DNA of 40,242 bases from Dehalococcoidia bacterium (GTDB lineage: Bacteria > Chloroflexota > Dehalococcoidia > GIF9 > UBA5620), in assembly GCA_016783225.1 (NCBI GenBank), contig JADHWZ010000001.1:1-40242 (forward strand), written 5' to 3'. Under the pieces are notes generated by a model. It was not told where the DNA came from. It ran no database searches and worked only from the letters and a program-made list of their open reading frames with translations. Made by a program: the position numbers and the translations under genes. Positions 17,880 through 26,324 of the stretch are shown here, in pieces. Within the stretch, counting starts at the first letter, position 1, and the number at the start of each line of letters is the position of its first letter.

Positions 17880-18206
17880 GGGGATGTACCCTTTCTGGGA
17901 AATAAGGAATACCAAGAAAGGAGATACACCCCGATGAAGTCGCCAGGAGCGACTACAGAGAAAAGAGTGAAGGAAACCGAAATAAGAGACAAGAATGACA
18001 TGGCGGCGGGCTCTCTGATTGATGTGGTCCAGCAGGCAGCGGACCTGACCGGTATGACAGATGTGCCGGTGGAGGATCGGACGCTATTGCTCTCCGACAA
18101 TGGGCCAGGATATCTGTCCCGACAATTCAATGAATACCTGAAGCTGGTAGGGACCAGGCATATCATAGCTTCCCCGTATCATCCTGAGACCAATGGGAAA
18201 ATAGAG
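17880..18206 (+). mobile_element. Internally deleted IS3-like insertion sequence remnant
   Basis: It comprises the transposase fragments described in the chimeric pseudogene and an upstream imperfect inverted repeat (17880-17895 with 17916-17932, arms beginning GGGG and ending CCCC) that could fold over the transposase ribosome site. No matching right-end inverted repeat or target duplication can be defined because the right end is fused to DctP sequence near 18206. The family assignment rests on the integrase-core motifs only. Confidence 0.65.
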
Positions 18207-18341
18207 GTAGAAGTTGCTAGGCCGGTGAATGAGGAGTTTCTCGACGAACTGCAGGCCGAGGGTTATCCGGCGAGAGAAGCCATGGAAGAACTTCTTCGCT
18301 TGGTAGAGGTGTACGCTGAAGAATATCCTCCCGAGAAGTGA
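17934..18341 (+). pseudogene. Chimeric pseudogene: IS3-type transposase fragments fused to a DctP C-terminus
   Basis: The 135-codon frame is a composite. Residues 1-22 resemble the start of an IS3-family OrfA ('ATTEKRVKET'). Residues about 23-91 come from the OrfB integrase core, including 'LLLSDNGPGYLS' (a catalytic Asp) and 'SPYHPETNGKIE' (the region of the catalytic Glu). From about residue 92 the protein switches to the TRAP binding-protein tail: 'NEEFLDELQAEGYPAREAME' matches DctP at 14431 onward. The middle of the transposase and the whole front of the DctP copy are missing. An AAAGGAG site and ATG are intact, so it may be translated, but no function is expected. It ends 3 bases before the molybdoenzyme start. 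Confidence 0.88.
18207..18341 (+). repeat. Diverged partial copy of the dctP 3' end
   Basis: This stretch aligns codon for codon with 14413-14547. Over the last 117 bases I count 19 differences (about 84% identity), mostly at third positions, with no frame change. The pattern fits a paralogous dctP that evolved under protein-level selection before it was truncated, rather than a fresh duplication. Confidence 0.85.
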
Positions 18342-18344
18342 CCG

Positions 18345-20450
18345 ATGAGCGAAAAGGCAGGCCAAGGCAAAGGGGTATTCAAGAGTGCGTGCCGGATGTG
18401 CCACGGTGGCTGTGGCGTCCTGGTCCATGTGGACTCAGGAAAAGTCGTAAAGGTCGAAGGAGACCCCGATTCACCTCTAAATCAAGGCGCTTTGTGCTCC
18501 AAAGGCCGCGCCAGCATCGACCACCTGTACAATCCTGCGCGCCTCAAGCATCCGATGAAAAGGTCTGGACAAAGGGGCGAGGGCGGATGGCAGCGGGTTT
18601 CATGGGATGACGCTCTGGATGAGATAGTTGGCAGACTCAGCGACATAAAGGCCAGGTATGGGCCTGAGGCAGTAGCATTGGGGCAGGGGACGGGCAGACA
18701 TCACTACCATTTTGTCCCTCGGTTTGCCAATGCCTTCGGCACGCCGAACTGGTGTGAACCTGGATGCGCTCAATGCTTCATCCCCAGGGTGATGGTGAGT
18801 GCGATTACGTTGGGAGATATGCCCTGGTGTGACTACTATGGGGATGTATCACCAGCCTGCATACTTGTCTGGGGCAGTAACCCTGCAGCCATCAGCGGGG
18901 ACGGCGAAATCTCTACGAGGTTTCTCCAGGGCCGGAAAAGGGGAGCAAAACTCATTGCGGTAGACCCCCGAAGGTCGGAGACGGCAGCCAAGGCTGACCT
19001 GTGGGTGCAGCTTCGGCCGGGCACGGATGATGCACTGGCACTGAGCATGCTGAACGTCATCATTCAGGAGAAGTTATACGACTCCGAGTTTTGCGGGAAG
19101 TGGACCCACGGCTTCGACAAACTGGCTGAACGCGTCGTGGAATACACGCCTGAGTGGGCGGAGCCGATAACCTGGGTCCCGTCAGGCCTCATCAGGGAGG
19201 CGGCCAGAGCCTATGCCACTACCAGGCCTGCCTGCCTGGATTGGGGTGTTGCGGTCGAACAGACGCCCAACTCGACGCAGACCCTGCGCGCCCTGGCGAT
19301 CCTGCGTGCCATCACAGGTAATCTCGACGTACCAGGTGGGGACATATTTGGGATGCACGCGCTTAGGCCATTCCCTTACCTGCAAGAGAAACTGCCTCCT
19401 GAAATGCTGGGCAGGAGGCTGGGGGCAGAAACGCATAGACTATTGACCACGTTCTCAGCCCATATCCCTGCCTTGCTCAAAGCGATGTTGACGGGTGAGC
19501 CCTACCCCGTCAAAGCCTGGCTTATCTTTGGCAACAATGGCCTGGTGACTTATGCCAACTCCAGGGAGGTGTATCAGGCGATAAGGGCATTAGACTTCTT
19601 CATGGTCACCGACCTTTACATGACCCCAACGGCTGAACTCGCTGATCTGGTGCTTCCTGCTGCCAGTTGGTTAGAAGTGGACCAGATAGTGGGCTGCCCC
19701 TACGTCGCCGAGAATGTGGTTCTTGCTCAGCAGAGGATAGTGCAAATAGGCGAGTGCAAACAGGACGAGGAGATACTGGTGGAGCTGGCAAGAAGCTTGA
19801 ATCTGGACTCAGGCACAGAGTCAATTGAGGAGGTGTACAACTACCAGTTGGAGCCTCTGTGCATCACTTTTGCTGAACTCAAGCAAAAGGGGCACTTGTC
19901 CGTTCCCATGCAATATAGGAAGTATGAAAAGGATGGCTTCAATACGCCTTCCAAGAAGGTTGAGATATATTCCAGCATAATGGAGACGCTTGGCTACGAC
20001 CCGTTGCCGTATTACCAGGAGTCACCTGAGTCTCCCATTAGCACACCTGAACTTGCCAAGGAATATCCTCTGGTGTTGACCACTGGTGCAAAGATACCCG
20101 TCTTCTTCCATTCGGAGTTCAGGCAGATCCCGAGGCTTCGCAAGAAGCACCCCGATCCCCTGGTAGAGATTCATCCGGATACTGCCAAGAAGCTACATAT
20201 TGAGGATGATGACTGGGTGTTCATTGAGTCGCCGAGAGGCAAGATCAAGCAGAAGGCCAAGTTGACCAATGGAATTGACCCGCGGGTGGTTCACGTCGAG
20301 CACGCCTGGTGGTTTCCGGAGAAGCCGGGACCGGAACACGGATGCTGGGAGTCAAATGCAAACCTGCTGACGAATAATGGCCCCCCTTATGACCCGGCGC
20401 TCGGAACTTACCAGCTTCGAGCCTTATTGTGTCGAGTTTCCAAGACCTAA
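18345..20450 (+). CDS. Molybdopterin oxidoreductase, DMSO-reductase family (first paralogue)
   Basis: A 701-aa cytoplasmic Mo/W-bis-MGD enzyme with no Tat signal. The N-terminus binds one [4Fe-4S] cluster through CRMCHGGC and the later Cys of 'GALCSKGRA'. Domain motifs include 'WDDALDEIVGRL', 'WGSNPAA', 'LIAVDPRRSETA', 'LQLRPGTDDALALSMLN', 'TPTAELADLVLPAASWLE' and the C-terminal 'VEHAWWFPE' cofactor domain. Cys144 in CFIPR sits where family members place the metal ligand; no in-frame TGA suggests selenocysteine. Length resembles acetylene hydratase (about 730 aa), but His, not Asp, follows the second cluster Cys, so I do not call it that. It starts 3 bases after the chimeric pseudogene and is followed by a flavoprotein, an amidohydrolase and a second paralogue in one operon. 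Reaction unknown. Confidence 0.9.
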   Translation: MSEKAGQGKGVFKSACRMCHGGCGVLVHVDSGKVVKVEGDPDSPLNQGALCSKGRASIDHLYNPARLKHPMKRSGQRGEGGWQRVSWDDALDEIVGRLSDIKARYGPEAVALGQGTGRHHYHFVPRFANAFGTPNWCEPGCAQCFIPRVMVSAITLGDMPWCDYYGDVSPACILVWGSNPAAISGDGEISTRFLQGRKRGAKLIAVDPRRSETAAKADLWVQLRPGTDDALALSMLNVIIQEKLYDSEFCGKWTHGFDKLAERVVEYTPEWAEPITWVPSGLIREAARAYATTRPACLDWGVAVEQTPNSTQTLRALAILRAITGNLDVPGGDIFGMHALRPFPYLQEKLPPEMLGRRLGAETHRLLTTFSAHIPALLKAMLTGEPYPVKAWLIFGNNGLVTYANSREVYQAIRALDFFMVTDLYMTPTAELADLVLPAASWLEVDQIVGCPYVAENVVLAQQRIVQIGECKQDEEILVELARSLNLDSGTESIEEVYNYQLEPLCITFAELKQKGHLSVPMQYRKYEKDGFNTPSKKVEIYSSIMETLGYDPLPYYQESPESPISTPELAKEYPLVLTTGAKIPVFFHSEFRQIPRLRKKHPDPLVEIHPDTAKKLHIEDDDWVFIESPRGKIKQKAKLTNGIDPRVVHVEHAWWFPEKPGPEHGCWESNANLLTNNGPPYDPALGTYQLRALLCRVSKT

Positions 20451-20472
20451 GTAAGCAAGGAGGATAGGCGAT

Positions 20473-21558
20473 ATGGGCCAAGTGGAGATAAAAGAGAGAT
20501 ACGACGTAGTCATCGCTGGGTCCGGCCCGGCAGGCGCAGCGGCCGCCAGGGCCCTTAGAGGTTCAGGCTTGAAAACCGTGGTCATCGAGCAATGCAAATT
20601 GCCCAGGTACAAGATGTGCAGCGGGATACTGTTTCCCCCCGCCGTGAATTTCATTACCACGAACTTCGGGGAAATGCCCGAAGGCATTCTTTCCAGGCCG
20701 AGTATCGTCAAAGGCGTTCGGGTGTATTTGACCCTCGACAGCCCTCACTTTGAAGGTCCTTTGTCTTCGTTTGACGAGAGTGAGGGGCTCCCTGAGAATG
20801 GACTGAATATTGAACGAGCCCAACTCGACCATTGGTTGTGCTCTCAGAGCGATGCCTTAGTCATCGACGACTGTAGATTTGAAGGTTTTAGGGAGGACGA
20901 CGGGGATTACACCGCCCAAGTGAGATATTCGGGGGAAGCCATTCAGATCAAAGCCAGATACCTCGTTGGAGCAGACGGCACGATTTCCAGGGTTAGGAAA
21001 GCGGCATTCCCCGAATTTGATAAACAGGTCGGGTTAGTCCCCAACTATGAGGAGTGGTATATCGGTGACATAGACCTGGAGCCAGGCTGGTTATACATAT
21101 TCTTGGACAGGGAAATAACGGGGTACATAGCCACGGTTTTCCACAAAGATGATGAAATAATCGTGGTGACCGGTGTGAAGAAGGGAGAATCCCTGAAAGA
21201 GTATTTCAGAAGGTTTCGGGCTCATTTGCAGGACCGACACGGTCTGCTGATAAAGGAAAAAACCAAGAACCACGGCATCACCTTGACAGACATGTCGGCG
21301 AGACGGAACTACTGCCTGGGGAAAGGCAATGTCCTGCTGGCGGGCGAGGCCGGGGGGTTCCTGCGCGGTGGCGAAGGCATAACCTCTTCGCTAATCTCGG
21401 GCAAAGCCGCGGGTGAGGCCATCCTGGAGAGCTTCAAATCAGGGGAGCCTGCCATCGAACACTACCGGCAACTGGCCTCTGAGGAAACGGAGACTTGTAA
21501 CAAGGTTCACCAAAGAATGGAGACGAACGCGGGATACAACATTTTCACCAGGCCATGA
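20473..21558 (+). CDS. FAD-dependent oxidoreductase, geranylgeranyl-reductase family
   Basis: A 361-aa flavoprotein. The N-terminal FAD site is GSGPAG (16-21) in 'YDVVIAGSGPAGAAAARALR', followed by 'VVIEQCKLPRYKMCSG', where the 'K(M/P)CG/SG' segment is characteristic of the group. 'LVGADGTISRVRKA' and 'LLAGEAGGFLRGGEGI' are the second and third flavin motifs. Relatives reduce isoprenoid double bonds or act as ring hydroxylases or dehydrogenases. RBS AGGAGG precedes the ATG, 22 bases after the molybdoenzyme stop. Its position between two molybdoenzymes suggests that it shares their substrate or electrons. The precise reaction is unknown. Confidence 0.87.
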   Translation: MGQVEIKERYDVVIAGSGPAGAAAARALRGSGLKTVVIEQCKLPRYKMCSGILFPPAVNFITTNFGEMPEGILSRPSIVKGVRVYLTLDSPHFEGPLSSFDESEGLPENGLNIERAQLDHWLCSQSDALVIDDCRFEGFREDDGDYTAQVRYSGEAIQIKARYLVGADGTISRVRKAAFPEFDKQVGLVPNYEEWYIGDIDLEPGWLYIFLDREITGYIATVFHKDDEIIVVTGVKKGESLKEYFRRFRAHLQDRHGLLIKEKTKNHGITLTDMSARRNYCLGKGNVLLAGEAGGFLRGGEGITSSLISGKAAGEAILESFKSGEPAIEHYRQLASEETETCNKVHQRMETNAGYNIFTRP

Positions 21559-21653
21559 CCACACCGCGAAATGATTGGTTGAAAGAGGACGGAATCGGCG
21601 TCGGTCATATCAGGGGACGCCGTTTAGGATATTTCTAATGAAGGAGGTTCGAA

Positions 21654-22667
21654 ATGACGGCAACGGCTTTTGAGAAGGACGATTATTTCAAGATTGACCC
21701 TGAGCCCCATCTCATCGGTGACATGGAGCCGCTTAACCACTTCCCCGGCGTGCAGATGTGGTGGGCAGCTATCGCCAGCATTGGTAGACCCCTAATGCTG
21801 GGAACGCCGCCTGAGGTCATAGAAGGAATGGAGCCGTACGAGATGGAGAAGAACGCGGATCCAGCAAACCTGCTGGCGGCCATGGACAAGTATGGGGTGG
21901 ACATTGCCTGCCTCTTGCCGGAGTCAATGATGGACACCACCGGCTACACCAGTCGCTGGGTCAGCAACGGGGAGATGGCCAAGGTGGTAGAGTCGAACCC
22001 CGACCGGTTCATGTACCAGCCCAACATCTCTCCTGTGAAGTTCAAGGGCGTCAAGAACACCATCTGGGAGCTGGAGTACTGGGTCAAAGAGAAGGGTGCC
22101 AGAATCTTCAAGTTCTACCCCCCCGAAGACACCTACATCAACGACCCCGACCTGTGGACGTTTTACGAGAAGGCCGAGGAACTGGGCATCGTGCTCGACA
22201 TCCACACCGGGTTCTGCTGGGTGCCGCCTGGAAAAAGCAAGTACGCGCTGCCCATTCTCCTAGATGACGTGGCTCGCGATTTTCCCCAATTAAAGATTGT
22301 GGCCTTCCACATGGGCTATCCTTATTGCGATGACCTCAATATGGTCTCCATGGCCCACCCCAATGTTTACCCGTGCCTGTCGTTATTGGTTCCGTGGGCG
22401 CTGTCCGCTCCTGGCAAGTTCGCCCATATCATAGGGGAGGCGCTGCGCTGGGTAGGGCCAGACAAAATCATCTGGGGCACTGACTACGCCGGGTTTGGCG
22501 CACAGGTTAGGGCGGCGGTCCAGGGCTTCCGCGAGTTCCAGATACCTGAAGACATGCGGGAGCGCTATGGCTACCCTGAGATAACCGATGAGGACCGCAG
22601 GAAAATCTTCGGCGAGAACTTGGCCAGGCTCATGGGCATCGAGCCCAAGCGGCGAATAAAGAAATAG
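21654..22667 (+). CDS. Amidohydrolase-2 family metal-dependent enzyme (possible decarboxylase or hydrolase)
   Basis: A 337-aa TIM-barrel protein of the COG2159 group, which includes ACMSD, gamma-resorcylate decarboxylase and ring-opening hydrolases. The usual N-terminal metal motif appears as ExH (Glu17, His19, in 'DPEPHLIGD'). Further metal or catalytic residues are His184 ('LDIHTGF'), His219 ('VAFHMGYP') and Asp277 ('WGTDYAG'). A GAAGGAGG site precedes the ATG. The second molybdoenzyme follows 11 bases after the stop. Codon use is clearly richer in G/C third positions than in the genes to the left. A C-C or C-N bond-breaking step on a cyclic acid is the likely role, but decarboxylation versus hydrolysis cannot be decided. 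Confidence 0.87.
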   Translation: MTATAFEKDDYFKIDPEPHLIGDMEPLNHFPGVQMWWAAIASIGRPLMLGTPPEVIEGMEPYEMEKNADPANLLAAMDKYGVDIACLLPESMMDTTGYTSRWVSNGEMAKVVESNPDRFMYQPNISPVKFKGVKNTIWELEYWVKEKGARIFKFYPPEDTYINDPDLWTFYEKAEELGIVLDIHTGFCWVPPGKSKYALPILLDDVARDFPQLKIVAFHMGYPYCDDLNMVSMAHPNVYPCLSLLVPWALSAPGKFAHIIGEALRWVGPDKIIWGTDYAGFGAQVRAAVQGFREFQIPEDMRERYGYPEITDEDRRKIFGENLARLMGIEPKRRIKK

Positions 22668-22678
22668 GAGGTCTGTAC

Positions 22679-24808
22679 ATGACACAGAAACGTGTCATAC
22701 GCTCCGCTTGCCGCATGTGCCACGGTGTGTGCCAGGTGCTGGTGCACATGGACGGTGACCGTGTGGTCAAGGTCACCGGTGACCCTGATAGCCACACCAG
22801 CAAGGGCTACATATGTCCCAAGGGAAGAGCTTCACCCGAGTTACTCTATCATCCCGATCGCCTGACCTATCCTCTCCTCCGTGCGGGAGAGCGTGGGGAG
22901 AACAAATGGCAGCGTATCTCGTGGGACGAGGCTCTGGACTTGATGGCTGAGAAGCTGAGGCAAGTAAGAGAGGAGAGCGGGCCTGAGTATTTCGGCATGA
23001 TGCAGGGTACCGGCCGTCCCTACATGCGCTTCACTGGCCGGTTCGCCAACGCCTTCGGCACCCCGAACTCCACGGGCGTCGCGCATCTCTGCTATATTCC
23101 TCGCTTTCTGGCCAGCGTAATTACGCTGGGTCGGACCATGCCGATCTGCGACGTCTACGGCTTCGGCGGTGAAATGCCCCGCTGTGTCATGCTATGGGGA
23201 TGTAACGTGACCTACACTGGAGCCTCCGACGGCATGTGCGGAGGCATGGTGGAGAAGGCCATGCGCAAGGCGGACAAGGTCATCGTGATTGACCCGAGAC
23301 GCATCCGCCCGGCCGAGAAAGCCGACCACTGGCTACAACTGCGCCCCGGGACAGATGGTGCCCTGGCCCTGGCCATGCTCAACGTAATCATTGACGAGGA
23401 TCTGGTGGACCACGAGTTCGTGGACAATTACACAAGCGGCTTTGATAAGCTGGTCGACCACGTGCAACCATTCACCACCGAGTGGGCTTCTTCAATCACG
23501 CGTATTGGCGCTGAAGATATCCGTGCTGCCGCTCGCACCTACGCCACCACCACGCCGGCATGCCTCCAGTGGGGCAACGCTGTAGACATGAGCGCGTGCA
23601 ACTTCCAGACTGCGCGTGCTCTGTTGATTCTGCGCGCCATCACCGGCAACCTTGACAAGCCCGGCGGCGACGTGATGTGGGTGCCACCGGCCAAGGTCAA
23701 GCAGCAGTCCCTGTTCATGAACCTGGACGTAGCAGGGATGCAGTTCCTGCCGCCTGAGATGGCGAACCGAAGGCTCGACGCTGGCAAATACAAAATGTGC
23801 CCCGTCATCCATCCACCCACATTCTGGCGCTCCATTGTGACCGGAAAGCCCTACCGGCTGCGCGCGTTCTGGATCGTCGGCGCTAACCCCCTGGTCACCA
23901 TGACCCATTCTCTGGAGGTCGAGGAGGCCTTGAATCTCCTCGAGTTCACGGTAGTCTCGGATTTCTTCCTGACGCCCACTGCACAGCTGGCGGACCTGGT
24001 GCTACCGGCGGCCACCTGGCTGGAACAGGACGACGTGGCCAACCTGCACAAGATCTGGTGCGTGCTGGCGCGCAAGAAGGTGGCGCAGGTCGGCGAGGTC
24101 AAGGACGACCGCGAGGTGATGATTCAACTCGCCAAGCGTTTGGGCCTCAACGAGGCCTTCCCCTGGAAGGACTACCGTGACTACCTGGACTGGATGTTGG
24201 AGGACACCGGCATGGGCTTCGACGAGTTTTGCGAGCGCGGTATCCTGGTCGGCGATATGCAATACCACAAGTACCGGTCCGACGACTTCAACACACCCTC
24301 GAAGAAGTTCGAAATCTACAGCGACAGTTTGGAAGCAATAGGGATAGCACCGCTACCTGTATACCGCGAGCCGCCACTATCGCCGATTTCGGCACCGAAA
24401 GTGGCGGAGAAGTATCCATTGATATTGACAACCGGTGCCAAGATCAATACCTTTTTCCACAGCGAAGGACGGCAGATAGATTCCCTTCGGAAGGCTAACC
24501 CCGATCCTATTGTGGAAATCCACCCTGAGACCGCCGCTTCCCTGAGAGTGAGTGACGGTGACTGGGTCTGGATAGAGACTCCGGAAGGGCGGGTGAAGAT
24601 GCGCGCCAGACTTTTCGACGGCATCGCCAGGGATGTAGTAAGCGCCCAGCATGCCTGGTGGTTCCCTGAAGCTCCGGCTCCTGAATACGGTTGGAAGCAA
24701 TCCTCGGTGAACCTGCTTTTCGGAGACACAGAATATGACCCGGATACGGGGTCAGAACCTTTGCGGAGTGTCCTTTGCAGGATCTATCCGCTAGGGGTCA
24801 ATGAATGA
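22679..24808 (+). CDS. Molybdopterin oxidoreductase, DMSO-reductase family (second paralogue)
   Basis: A 709-aa paralogue of the enzyme at 18345, aligned over its whole length. The [4Fe-4S] motif is CRMCHGVC with a later Cys in 'GYICPKGRA'; the putative metal ligand is Cys138 in CYIPR. 'VIVIDPRRIRPAEKADHWLQ', 'TPTAQLADLVLPAATWLEQD' and 'SAQHAWWFPEAPAPEYGW' match the sister protein position for position. No Tat signal is present. RBS AGGAGG lies before the ATG. About the first 1600 bases have high G/C third-position use, while the last 500 look more like the neighbouring genes. Two paralogues in one operon may form a heteromer or do consecutive steps. Reaction unknown. Confidence 0.9.
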   Translation: MTQKRVIRSACRMCHGVCQVLVHMDGDRVVKVTGDPDSHTSKGYICPKGRASPELLYHPDRLTYPLLRAGERGENKWQRISWDEALDLMAEKLRQVREESGPEYFGMMQGTGRPYMRFTGRFANAFGTPNSTGVAHLCYIPRFLASVITLGRTMPICDVYGFGGEMPRCVMLWGCNVTYTGASDGMCGGMVEKAMRKADKVIVIDPRRIRPAEKADHWLQLRPGTDGALALAMLNVIIDEDLVDHEFVDNYTSGFDKLVDHVQPFTTEWASSITRIGAEDIRAAARTYATTTPACLQWGNAVDMSACNFQTARALLILRAITGNLDKPGGDVMWVPPAKVKQQSLFMNLDVAGMQFLPPEMANRRLDAGKYKMCPVIHPPTFWRSIVTGKPYRLRAFWIVGANPLVTMTHSLEVEEALNLLEFTVVSDFFLTPTAQLADLVLPAATWLEQDDVANLHKIWCVLARKKVAQVGEVKDDREVMIQLAKRLGLNEAFPWKDYRDYLDWMLEDTGMGFDEFCERGILVGDMQYHKYRSDDFNTPSKKFEIYSDSLEAIGIAPLPVYREPPLSPISAPKVAEKYPLILTTGAKINTFFHSEGRQIDSLRKANPDPIVEIHPETAASLRVSDGDWVWIETPEGRVKMRARLFDGIARDVVSAQHAWWFPEAPAPEYGWKQSSVNLLFGDTEYDPDTGSEPLRSVLCRIYPLGVNE

Positions 24809-24846
24809 ACAATTGGGAGCCAGTGCCCATAAGAAAAGAGCCTTGG

Positions 24847-24875
24847 TTGACATGTCTTTCTAGTGGTGTTACTAT
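24847..24875 (+). promoter_or_regulatory. Sigma-70-type promoter for the acyl-CoA dehydrogenase block
   Basis: A perfect TTGACA (24847-24852), a 17-base spacer and TACTAT (24870-24875, 4-5 of 6 matches). It lies 39 bases after the molybdoenzyme stop and would drive the genes from 25083 onward with a leader of about 200 bases. Confidence 0.65.
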
Positions 24876-24886
24876 GGTGAGGCGCC

Positions 24887-24906
24887 ATATGTGACACCTT
24901 GCATAT
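24887..24906 (+). promoter_or_regulatory. Candidate operator (inverted repeat at the transcription start)
   Basis: ATATG and CATAT form an inverted repeat with 10 bases between, centred about 20 bases after the -10 box. Placement over the start of transcription is ideal for a repressor. PadR-family operators often have A/T-rich dyads of this kind, and a PadR gene lies downstream at 27658, so autoregulation of the block is plausible but unproven. Confidence 0.35.
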
Positions 24907-25082
24907 ATGACCTGTGAAATACTGAGCGGGACCTAACGGCACACTTGTCTGTTATCGTTATGGGTGAGATGACGTGTGTGGCATGTATCGCAGGTAAGTC
25001 TCAGAAGCCCTTGTGTCAGCGAGAATAACCGGTGGGAGCAAGAACCAACCGAATGGAATGCAAAGGAAAGGAGGGCTGAGCA

Positions 25083-26261
25083 ATGGATTTCGCGTTTGGC
25101 GAGAAGGAAGAGGAATTTAGACAGGAGGTCCAAGATTTCCTGAAGAACGTGGTAACCCCTGAAATGGTCGAGGAGAGATCAGGCGGGAAGTACTACGAGA
25201 GGGGTCCTCATTCGAAAGAATTGATGCGCAAGGTCGGTGAGAAAGGGTGGTTAGCACTCACCTGGCCTGAAGAGTACGGCGGGCAGGGGCGCCCCTTAGC
25301 CGATAGGTTCGTATTTGCGGAAGAGATGCTGAATTGCGGGGTGGCTGCAGGTGGGAGCGGTATCGCTATAGTCGGCCCCACTCTCATGAGGCATGGCACA
25401 GAAGAGCAGAAGAAGGAGTGGTTACCTAAAATTGCTCGCGGGGAGATTGAGTTCTCTCTAGGCTACACCGAGCCCGATGCAGGCACTGATCTGGCATCGT
25501 TGCAGATGCGCGCTGTGCGCGATGGCGATGATTACATCATTAACGGACAGAAGGTGTATAGCACCATGGCGCACCAGGTTGGATACCACTGGCTGGCGGC
25601 AAGAACTAACGTTGATGAGCCGAAGAAGCACAAGGGGATATCACTATTCATGGTAGACCTGAAAAGCCCAGGCGTCACCATAAGGCCTCTCAAGACAATA
25701 GCTGATGAGCTAACTGCTGAGGTCTTCTATGATAATGTGCGGGTTCCTGCAAAGAATCGGGTAGGCGAGGAAAACCAGGGTTGGTACTATATAGCCGAGG
25801 CCCTGGACTTTGAGAGATCACTGGTTGTCAATATTGTAAACTCCAAGAAAATTGTGGAGGGATTAATAGAATATGCCAAGGAGACTAAGCACAAGGGGAG
25901 ACCACTGGCCGAAGACCCGTTTGTGCGGCAGGGTTTGGCGCAGCTTTGGATTGAGGTCAACATAAAGCGGTTGCTGGGTTGGCGAACAGCGTGGCTGGAG
26001 AGTCAAGGCATTGTCCCCAACGTCGAGGCAGCTGTGCTGAAGGTATTTGGCCACGAGTTGGACCAACGCGTGGCGAAGACAGGCATGGAGATCTTAGGGC
26101 TTTATGCCCAGCTCGAACCCGGCTCCAAATGGGCACCTTTGAAGGGAATCATAGAGCACCTCTACCGGTTCGCCATCCACCTGAGTTATGGCGGTGGCTC
26201 TCACGAACTCATGAGGACTATCATCGCCTCACGCGGCATGGGATTGCCCCGACTACACTGA
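25083..26261 (+). CDS. Acyl-CoA dehydrogenase, likely catalytic subunit of a pair
   Basis: A 392-aa FAD enzyme of normal family length. Visible motifs are 'WPEEYGGQGRPL', 'FSLGYTEPDAGTDLASL' (flavin contact), 'YIINGQKVYSTMAH' and the C-terminal 'SYGGGSHELMRTIIA'. By eye, the Glu usually found in the C-terminal YEGT motif is replaced by Gly, but Glu244 in 'LDFERSL' matches the alternative catalytic position used by isovaleryl-CoA dehydrogenase. RBS AAAGGAGG precedes the ATG. It introduces an alpha,beta double bond in an acyl-CoA. The next gene encodes a second, diverged dehydrogenase 63 bases on, as in heterotetrameric steroid-type dehydrogenases. Confidence 0.92.
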   Translation: MDFAFGEKEEEFRQEVQDFLKNVVTPEMVEERSGGKYYERGPHSKELMRKVGEKGWLALTWPEEYGGQGRPLADRFVFAEEMLNCGVAAGGSGIAIVGPTLMRHGTEEQKKEWLPKIARGEIEFSLGYTEPDAGTDLASLQMRAVRDGDDYIINGQKVYSTMAHQVGYHWLAARTNVDEPKKHKGISLFMVDLKSPGVTIRPLKTIADELTAEVFYDNVRVPAKNRVGEENQGWYYIAEALDFERSLVVNIVNSKKIVEGLIEYAKETKHKGRPLAEDPFVRQGLAQLWIEVNIKRLLGWRTAWLESQGIVPNVEAAVLKVFGHELDQRVAKTGMEILGLYAQLEPGSKWAPLKGIIEHLYRFAIHLSYGGGSHELMRTIIASRGMGLPRLH

Positions 26262-26324
26262 GAAGGCGTAGTCCAAAGCAGAGATACAAGACCAAGGTTA
26301 CTATTCAAAACGAGGGAGGCAGTT

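Noticed and set aside
18345..20450. Formate dehydrogenase, acetylene hydratase or pyrogallol transhydroxylase assignment
   Set aside because: There is no selenocysteine TGA and no Asp after the second cluster Cys as in acetylene hydratase. The N-terminal [4Fe-4S] motif and absent small subunit do not fit transhydroxylase. Left as family level only.
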